Source: Cepaea nemoralis (taxonomy: Eukaryota; Mollusca; Gastropoda; Stylommatophora; Helicidae). From it: 64,000 bases of DNA. Below are positions 57,128 through 64,000 of this stretch, in pieces. A program made the translations under genes and the position numbers. The number at the start of each line of letters is the position of its first letter. The stretch's first letter is position 1. The stretch is from the NCBI GenBank assembly GCA_014155875.1, contig JACEFZ010018318.1, forward strand, positions 124,001-188,000. Reading direction: 5' to 3'. Below the pieces are notes generated by a model. That model had not been told where the DNA came from, did no database searches, and saw nothing but the letters and a program-made list of their open reading frames with translations.

Positions 57128-58068
57128 TGTGTTGTCTCTGATGTCACACTGTAAGATCTCCTTTATTGTTTGGTGTTGCCTCTGATGTCACATTGTAAGG
57201 TCTTCTCCTTTGTTGTTTTGTGTTGTCTCTGATGTCACAATGCAAGGTCTTCTCCTTTGTTGTTTTGTGTTGTCTCTGATGTCACATTGCAAGGTCTTCT
57301 CCTTTATTGTTTGGTGTTGTCTCTGATGTCACATTGCAAGGTCTTCTCCTTTGTTGTTTTGTGTTGTCTCTGATGTCACATGGTAAGGTCTTCTCCTTTA
57401 TTGTTTGGTGTTGTCTCTGATGTCACATTGCAAGGTCTTCTCCTTTGTTGTTTTGTGTTGTCTCTGATGTCACATTGCAAGGTCTTCTCCTTTATTGTTT
57501 GGTGTTGTCTCTGATGTCACATTGCAAGGTCTTCTCCTTTGTTGTTTTGTGTTGTCTCTGATGTCACATTGCAAGGTCTTCTCCTTTATTGTTTGGTGTT
57601 GTCTCTGATGTCACATTGTAAGGTCTTCTCCTTTGTTGTTTTGTGTTGTCTCTGATGTCACATTGCAAGGTCTTCTCCTTTGTTGTTTTGTGTTGTCTGT
57701 GATGTCACATTGTAAGGTCTTCTCCTTTGTTGTTTGGTGTTGTCTCTGATGTCACATTGTAAGGTCTTCTCCTTTATTGTTTTGTGTTGTCTCTGATGTC
57801 ACATTGTAAGGTCTTCTCCTTTATTGTTTTGTGTTGTCTCTGATGTCACATTGTAAGGTCTTCTCCTTTATTGTTTTGTGTTGTCTCTGATGTCACATTG
57901 TAAGGTCTTCTCCTTTGTTGTTTTGTGTTGTCTCTGATGTCACATTGTAAGGTCTTCTCCTTTATTTTTTTGTGTTGTCTCTGATGTCACATTGTAAGGT
58001 CTTCTCCTTTATTGTTTTGTGTTGTCTCTGATGTCACATTGTAAGGTCTTCTCCTTTGTTGTTTTGTG
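57128..58068. repeat. 47-bp minisatellite of intron 13
   Basis: About 20 copies of TGTTGTCTCTGATGTCACAT, TGTAAGGTCTTCTCCTTTAT, TGTTTTG. Alternating subtypes (GGTG/TGTG, TTATT/TTGTT) form a dimeric pattern at 57180-57620. Confidence 0.95.
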
Positions 58069-58654
58069 AGATTATTGTTTGTATATTTACTTTATTGTCA
58101 GAAATAAAAAGGAAAAGGTAGTCCCATGGCTGATACTGTAGGTGAGGTTTGAAGTGTTAGGCCTTCCCATATTCCATGATAAGGCATAATGAGGTGGGAT
58201 GCTAGTTTTTTCCTTTGCCATAATTCATTTTCAGATTATTCCCAGAAAATTGTCTAGTCTTAAGTCATTAGTCGCAGTTTCAACTTCACGGCAAAGGTCA
58301 CCCTGTAATGCTCCAGTGAATATCACAGAAGATGCTTCTCAATATCCCATATGAAAAGTCAGACAGCAGTCCCGACACACCAACAGCAGGCACAGGCATA
58401 CATGTCGCTGCCAGAATGTCAACACAACAGTCTGCCACTAAAATTACAGTTCATCGTCGATGGAAGAGGCAGTCAAAAGAAAACCAGCAGTTGCACACAC
58501 ATTACTGCATAATGCAAAACCAGCTAGTTCAGCATCAGGCCGTCCATCATTTTGTGAACATGCAGTTCACAATACAAACAGCCGCATTCCTCATGAAATC
58601 CACAGCTCACAGTGTCACTGCATGCATTTAACTCAGTAGCTTGGCGATGAAACC

Positions 58655-58855
58655 ATGTACTAATTGTCAGGTACCCAATTTATTAGGTTGAATCAATCCC
58701 AGGCCATACTGATGGATACAAATTTATGAGGCTGAATCAACCCCAGGCCGTACTGATGGATAAAAATTAATCCTGACACTATTGGGAATTGAACCTGGAC
58801 CTTTGTATTGACAGGCAATCACACTAACCATGGTGCCCACTAATACACAGAAATA
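58655..58855 (-). mobile_element. SINE family C, minus strand, with perfect B-box
   Basis: The minus strand reads CACCATGGTTAGTGTGATTG (A-box-like), then GGTTCAATTCC (exact pol III B box), AGTGTCAGGATTAATTTTTA and GGCCTGGGGTTGATTCAGCC, the last block being tandemly duplicated. The piece at 58590-58650 just before it equals the repeat at 18090-18150. Confidence 0.65.
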
Positions 58856-58974
58856 TATTGTACATGATGACTATGTCTGTTCTGATCATATTTGGATGTG
58901 CTCTTGCTGCTGACATATTTCATCAAAAAGAACGTGTCATGCATTGATCAGTTTCATGCATTGATCCGTTGCAG

Positions 58975-59115
58975 ATTACATGACTAATGCACTGATCCCT
59001 TGTAACCTATATAGCACTGATGAATTGTAACCTACGTGACTAATGTAATGATCTATTGTAATCTACATGACTAATGCATTGATCTGTTGACGCCTACATG
59101 ACTAATGCATTGATC
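58975..59115. repeat. 31-bp minisatellite of intron 13, left part
   Basis: Diverged CATGACTAATGCATTGATCT, ATTGTAACCTA units; the array resumes after the SINE at 59116. Confidence 0.85.
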
Positions 59116-59650
59116 TAGTTTAGTTTAGTCGTTTAGTTTAGTTTAGTTTAGCTTAGTCAATGGATCAACATCACAGCATACGGGTGCAACCCATAAGTGC
59201 TCTGTTTTCCTCCTAACTCAAATCTGAGTCTGGAGAAACTCAGCTCAGTGCGCAAACTCCGTAGCACCGGCGAGGATCCTGAAAATACTTTGGGTAGATT
59301 TTTAACTCAAAATTTTGCCTGGGCAGCGCCGTTAGGCTACTCTTTTTCGATTTCCAACTGCCAAGGGATTTTTTACGTGCGCAACAATACACACGGGCAT
59401 CCGATCTCACTACCCAGAGGTCAGGGGAAATTTATTACTAGGAGTCCACATAAAAAGATCCCAGCATCACCGGGGCTTGAACCCGGGACCTCCAGCACTC
59501 GAGGTGGACACCATACCTCGAGACCACGCAGCTCCCCCATTAAATGTATTCTCCCCGGTGGGGAATTGAACCCCGGTCTCCCGTGTGACAGGCGGGGATA
59601 CTTACAACCATACTACCGAGGATAAAACTTACAAGAGGAGGTCAGATGTT
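59116..59650 (-). mobile_element. Composite SINE (family B): two tRNA-like modules, central domain, TAAAC tail
   Basis: Minus strand, 5' to 3': a tRNA-Asp-like module (59622-59551), a 12-base linker, a second tRNA-related head (GGGGGAGCTGCGTGGTCTCG ... GGTTCAAGCCC, 59538-59466), then a central domain (GGACTCCTAGTAATAAATTT, CTCTGGGTAGTGAGATCGGA, CCCTTGGCAGTTGGAAATCG). It ends GCACTTATGGGTTGCACCCG, GCTGTGATGTTGATCCATTG, ACTAAGCTAAACTAAAC. It is little diverged and interrupts the 31-bp minisatellite, so it is fairly young. The plus-strand reading frame 59197-59625 is spurious. Confidence 0.8.
59551..59622 (-). tRNA. tRNA-Asp(GTC)-like sequence, probably a pseudogene or SINE module
   Basis: It is 72 bases, as in tRNA-Asp. 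The acceptor stem TCCTCGG/CCGGGGA pairs fully (one G-T), the anticodon loop is CTGTCAC with GTC, and the B box is GGTTCAATTCC. Defects are a C-A mismatch at 31-39, a C-A mismatch at the base of the T stem, and a D loop without the normal GG. Its place directly upstream of a SINE on the same strand argues for a retroposed copy. Confidence 0.6.
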
Positions 59651-59654
59651 TCCG

Positions 59655-61260
59655 CTAGAATGATCTGTTGCAGCCTACATGATTAAAGCAATGATCTGTT
59701 GCAGCCTACATGATTAAAGCAATGATCTGTTGCAGCCTACATGATTACAGCATTGATCTGTTGCAGCCTACATGATTAAAGCAATGATCTGTTGCAGCCT
59801 ACATGATTAAAGCATTGATCTGTTGCAGCCTACATGATTAAAGCACTCTTTAATGCTTCCTAAGTGACTAATACATTGATCCATTGGAACCTAGATAACT
59901 AAGGGATTGATCTATGGCAGCCTACATGACTAATGGATTGATCTATGGCAGCCTACATGACTAATGCATTGATCTATGGCAGTCTACATGACTAATGCAT
60001 TGATCTATGGCAGTCTACATGACTAATGCATTGATCTATGGTAGCCTACATGACTAATGCATTGATCTATGGCAGTCTACATGACTAATGGATTGATCTA
60101 TGGCAGTCTACATGACTAATGCATTGATCTATGGCAGCCTACATGACTAATGGATTGATCTATGGCAGTCTACATGACTAATGCATTGATCTATGGCAGT
60201 CTACATGACTAATGCATTGATCTATGGCAGTCTACATGACTAATGCATTGATCTATGGTAGCCTACATGACTAATGCATTGATCTATGGCAGTCTACATG
60301 ACTAATGCATTGATCTATGGCAGCCTACATGACTAATGCATTGATCTATGGCAGCCTACATGACTAATGCATTGATCTATGGCAGCCTACATGACTAATG
60401 CATTGATCTATGGCAGCCTACATGACTAATGCATTGATCTATGGTAGCCTACATGACTAATGCATTGATCTATGGCAGCCTAAGTGACTAATACATTGGT
60501 CCATTGGAACCCAGATAACTAAGGGATTGATCTATGGCAGTCTACATGACTAATGCATTGATCTATGGTAGCCTACATGACTAATGCATTGATCTATGGC
60601 AGCCTAAGTGACTAATACATTGGTCCATTGGAACCCAGATAACTAAGGGATTGATCTATGGCAGCCTACATGACTAATGCATTGATCTATGGTAGCCTAC
60701 ATGACTAATGCATTGATCTATGGCAGCCTAAGTGACTAATACATTGGTCCATTGGAACCCAGATAACTAAGGGATTGATCTATGGCAGTCTACATGACTA
60801 ATGCATTGATCTATGGCAGCCTACATGACTAATGCATTGATCTATGGCAGCCTAAGTGACTAATACATTGATCTATGGCAGTCTACATGACTAATGCATT
60901 GATCTATGGCAGTCTACATGACTAATGCATTGATCTATGGCAGTCTACATGACTAATGCATTGATCTATGGCAGTCTACATGACTAATGCATTGATCTAT
61001 GGCAGTCTACATGACTAATGCATTGATCTATGGCAGTCTACATGACTAATGCATTGATCTATGGCAGCCTACATGACTAATGCATTGATCTATGGCAGTC
61101 TACATGACTAATGCATTGATCTATGGCAGTCTACATGACTAATGCATTGATCTATGGCAGCCTAAGTGACTAATACATTGATCCTTGGAACCTAGATAAC
61201 TAATGGATTGATCCATTGCAATCTACATGACATGCATTATCTAAGGCAGCCTATGTGATT
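59655..61260. repeat. 31-bp minisatellite of intron 13, right part
   Basis: About 50 copies of CATGACTAATGCATTGATCT, ATGGCAGCCTA, with TCTACATG/CCTACATG subtypes. A longer variant block (AAGTGACTAATACATTGGTC, CATTGGAACCCAGATAACTA, AGGGATTGATC) recurs at about 60480, 60605 and 60728. Confidence 0.95.
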
Positions 61261-61504
61261 CATGACAACTTATGTGACATTATCCATATGGCATTATCCA
61301 TCATGACACACATAAATAATACATTGCTCATTGCAGCCTTCATGACTTATGCACTGATCTATTGCAATATATGACTATTCATTTGAGTTTTATTCATCAG
61401 TATTTATGTTCACTGGATTCAACAGTGGACATATGCTGAGTTACCTGATCTAGAACGAGTCCATAAAATGTGAAAATAAACAAAAGGAGGTTATCTTAGC
61501 TTAA

Positions 61505-61755
61505 TCACAATATGAGACATGGCGATCTATTATGAAAATAATGGAACCACAATCCAGGACAAGAGAGAAAGGGGATGTCCTAGGAAAAACTACATCACAC
61601 AAGCATGCAAGGATGTTGGGGAAAAGCTGAAGAGAGTCGCAGAGAATCGCAGACCATGTAGGGACATATTAAGATTACTTCAGCAACTGTTACCAGACCG
61701 ATTTGATCTAATTCTTAATGAAGAAAATGATATTGTTGACCATAGCCATTAGCCA
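61505..61755 (+). mobile_element. LINE RT C-terminal fragment, plus strand
   Basis: DKRERGCPRKNYITQACKDV, GEKLKRVAENRRPCRDILRL and LPDRFDLILNEE look like the extreme C-terminus of an RTE-type RT (R.RG.PR, ..AENR..W). Only 75 codons; weak. Confidence 0.5.
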
Positions 61756-62559
61756 GCATGTTTTTAGTTGCACAGGATTATGCATAGCTCAAATTCTTTG
61801 AAGCCATTGAAATGACTTGCATCAGTGATAAAGTATTAGGTATTGGTGGACACTCGTAGAAGGCAGAGGGAAGATGTTGCAGACAAAGAATATACTAGAT
61901 ATTGGAGACATTAAAAGCTTTAGGCACACTGGGATTTGAACCTGCTGCCTCCAAGAAACATTTGTTTGATTGTATTTAAAAATTGTTGCTGTACATGGTT
62001 TCTTCTGTCTCTGCCCATTTCATTGCTAATTTGTCTACTTTATTATTATCAGGCACGTTTGAAAGACTAGAGATCTACTGTAAGATTTATCATCTGCTGA
62101 TATGTAGTTATCTAGCCATCTTTTAGAGTTTTTTTAGCTAGATTCAGCCCTTAAAGGCTAGAGCCAACAGACCAGTCAGTGAAAATAATAATGTTCTAGG
62201 TCTTTGGAGAAAAGGCTTAAAAACTAGCCTTAGATGGGATAATATTCTCTTCAACCCAGGGGTATGTGCCTCATGATTAGAGTAAACCTCTCCATGTGTT
62301 TCACAGACTCTAAATGTTTATTTATCATATCAAGTTATTCATTCCACAGACTGGTATGAAGCTTCTGAACATGTCACTCCTCCATTCCAGATTTGTTACA
62401 TGCTCATAAGCTTACTTGGGAAGATAATTTGGTGATTTCTCCTAGCCTTCCACATCAACATGGATAGTTTGTGACCTCTACTTTTGAGAGAAATTTATAT
62501 GCTTTCATGATAAGTGAGTGTTCTGTTTAAATATATGAAATGATGAATTTTCTAAATAG
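61756..62559. other. Intron 13 end, nothing firm
   Basis: CTTGGAGGCAGCAGGTTCAA (minus, near 61948) is B-box-like and may mark an old SINE. No other feature. Confidence 0.35.
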
Positions 62560-62737
62560 GAACCAAGAGGACCACCTGGTATTGCAGGTGTCCCGGGCTG
62601 GCCAGGATTACAAGGACGTACAGGTGACAAAGGTGATACTGGCATCAGTTTACCTGGAGACAAAGGTGATACTGGTGATGCAGGCATGGATGCAGTTCCT
62701 GGGTTACCTGGGACACCTGGAGAAAAAGGAGAACCAG
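62560..62737 (+). CDS. Collagen IV-like exon n (59 codons plus one base)
   Basis: The acceptor is GAATTTTCTAAATAG and the donor GTAGGT, phase 0 to 1. It reads [59 protein letters not shown] and the first base of a Gly codon. It begins without Gly, giving GDQ-EPR-GPP at the joint. That is either a real interruption or a sign that one small exon between 56704 and 62559 was missed. It is the last exon found; the next must lie beyond 64000 or in the array. Confidence 0.92.
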
Positions 62738-63180
62738 GTAGGTGAACTATTCGAAATAACTGTCGTTTTAATACTTTATGAACCTTTAGAAATTACATTT
62801 AGATTAGTTGCTCTCTTTCACTTTCTATTCTTTTTTGCAGCTGTGCCACAGTCACTGAAAACTTGTTTTTTTTAAATTTTTCTATTATCCTTCTGCAGAC
62901 TCTGTTTGTTTCTTTACCTTTCTGCAGATCTTTACTTCTTTAAGTCTATTAATCTGCTATGAACAAATTGTTTGAAAGATGTTTTAAAGGCAGCAATGTT
63001 AGAAATATATTTTTCTTCATTAAAGAATTACATGATACAGATAAGTGACATTTGAAGGCAATGGCTTGTGTAAACAACAGTTAGGAATGAAGTTTTATGC
63101 TTTTTTAAGCTAGCTCTGGACAAGTAACCTATTAAAGATTTGAATTATTTGTCTTTGTCCACTCCAGTTGCATGATGAAA
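62738..63180. other. Intron 14 start, nothing recognised
   Basis: T-rich stretch; no motif. Confidence 0.4.
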
Positions 63181-63184
63181 AGAC

Positions 63185-64000
63185 ACTGATGATGGACACA
63201 ACACATATTTAGAAAATCTGTCAATAGTATCAGTGATGGATACAACACATATTTAGAACATCTGTCTATAGTATCAGTGATGGATACAACACATATTTAG
63301 AACATCTGTCAATAGTATCAATGATGGATACAACACATATTTAGAACATCTGTCAATAGTATTAATGATGAATGCAACACATATTTAGAACATCTGTCAA
63401 TAGTATCAATGATGGATACAACACATATTTAGAACATCTGTCAATAGTATCAATGATGGATACAACATATATTTAGAAAATCTGTCAATAGTATCAATGA
63501 TGGATACAACACATATTTAGAACATCTGTAAATAGTATCAATGATGGATACAACACATATTTAGAACATATGTCAATAGTATCAATGATGGATACAACAC
63601 ATATTTAGAACATCTGTCAATAGTATCAATGATGGATACTACACACATTTAGAAAATCTGTCAACAGTATCAATGATGGATACAACACATATTTAGAACA
63701 TCTGTCAATAGTATCAATGATGGATGCAACACATATTTAGAACATCTGTCAATAGTATCAATGATGGATACAACACATATTTAGAACATCTGTCAATAGT
63801 ATCAATGATGGATACAGCATATTTAGAACATCTGTCAATAGTATCAATGATGGATGCAACACATATTTAGAAAATCTGTCAATAGTATCAATGATGGATA
63901 CAACACATATTTAGAACATCTGTCTATAGTATCAGTGATGGATACAACACATATTTAGAACATTTGTCAATAGTATCAATGATGGGTAAAACACACATTT
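63185..64000. repeat. 44-bp minisatellite of intron 14, runs off the window
   Basis: About 18 copies of TATCAATGATGGATACAACA, CATATTTAGAACATCTGTCA, ATAG, open at the right edge of the window. Confidence 0.95.

Larger units (their letters stand above)
4304..62737 (+). other. Collagen type IV-like alpha chain gene, internal part (14 exons)
   Basis: Fourteen exons on the plus strand encode 588 residues of an interrupted triple helix. Introns 1-8 are phase 0. Later introns are mostly phase 1, splitting G|GN of a glycine codon. All phases agree. Interruptions are GDSSV, GIGKF, a 16-residue break in exon 4, GLTIP, GDSEK, GRDARP, GKLCEICLP, GEPAIPRIIN, Q-EPR, GISLP and GMDAVP. Frequent small interruptions, irregular exon lengths and split-Gly junctions are known features of type IV collagen genes, which form the basement-membrane network. 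The diagnostic 7S and NC1 ends are not in the window, so another interrupted collagen remains possible. I cannot tell an alpha1-like from an alpha2-like chain. Confidence 0.85.

Noticed and set aside
58332..58631. 99-codon His/Gln-rich plus-strand frame
   Set aside because: It overlaps a dispersed repeat also found at 18090-18150 and has no recognisable domain.
59197..59625. 142-codon plus-strand frame
   Set aside because: It is antisense to a composite SINE; tRNA-like modules and the central domain explain the sequence.
57128..61260. Possible CRISPR-like regular repeats of 31 and 47 bp
   Set aside because: Units are directly tandem with no unique spacers, and the gene context is eukaryotic introns.

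Overview
The window is eukaryotic and probably molluscan. It has spliced exons, 0.5-12 kb AT-rich introns, a type IV-like collagen, tRNA-derived SINEs, and several non-LTR retrotransposon families whose protein tails resemble, as I remember them, families abundant in gastropods. The phylum is an inference.

The only host gene I can support is a plus-strand collagen gene, shown by 14 exons between 4304 and 62737 (1765 coding bases, 588 residues). Every exon has AG/GT borders. The phases join without conflict, and the Gly-X-Y register runs through all but one junction. The chain has about 11 short interruptions and irregular exon sizes (36-300 bp). From exon 9 on, most introns split the first base of a Gly codon. 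These are traits of the basement-membrane (type IV) class rather than fibrillar collagens. The N-terminal 7S region and the C-terminal NC1 domain lie outside the window, so the gene starts before base 1 or in unseen exons and continues past base 64000.

The other 97% is mostly repeats. Most long introns carry their own minisatellite (27 to 69 bp units), split by later insertions. 1-4303: decayed RTE-like LINE and an 82-bp-arm foldback. 4.4-14.5 kb: SINEs, a 69/53-bp minisatellite (8.8-11.9 kb) and a 44-bp array ending at the exon 3 acceptor. 14.5-20.4 kb: RTE-like LINE, a LINE tail with a GAA tract, another 44-bp array. 20.6-25 kb: a solo-LTR-like insertion and an inverted-repeat pair around a LINE. 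26.7-37.5 kb: nested LINE and Penelope-like pieces and a GATGTGATGACATAG satellite. 38-48.3 kb: two head-to-head copies of an RNase H-bearing LINE, a deleted mariner, an 18S rRNA fragment and a second foldback. 50-56.5 kb: a Penelope-like element with inverted terminal repeats and a hammerhead-like motif. 57-64 kb: three minisatellites and a composite SINE with a tRNA-Asp module.

The items I rate highest are the hammerhead-like core beside the Penelope-like element, the matching 3' tails of a SINE and an RNase H LINE, the 18S rRNA fragment with transition-type decay, and the two long foldbacks. Mobile-element borders are approximate because they were set by eye.
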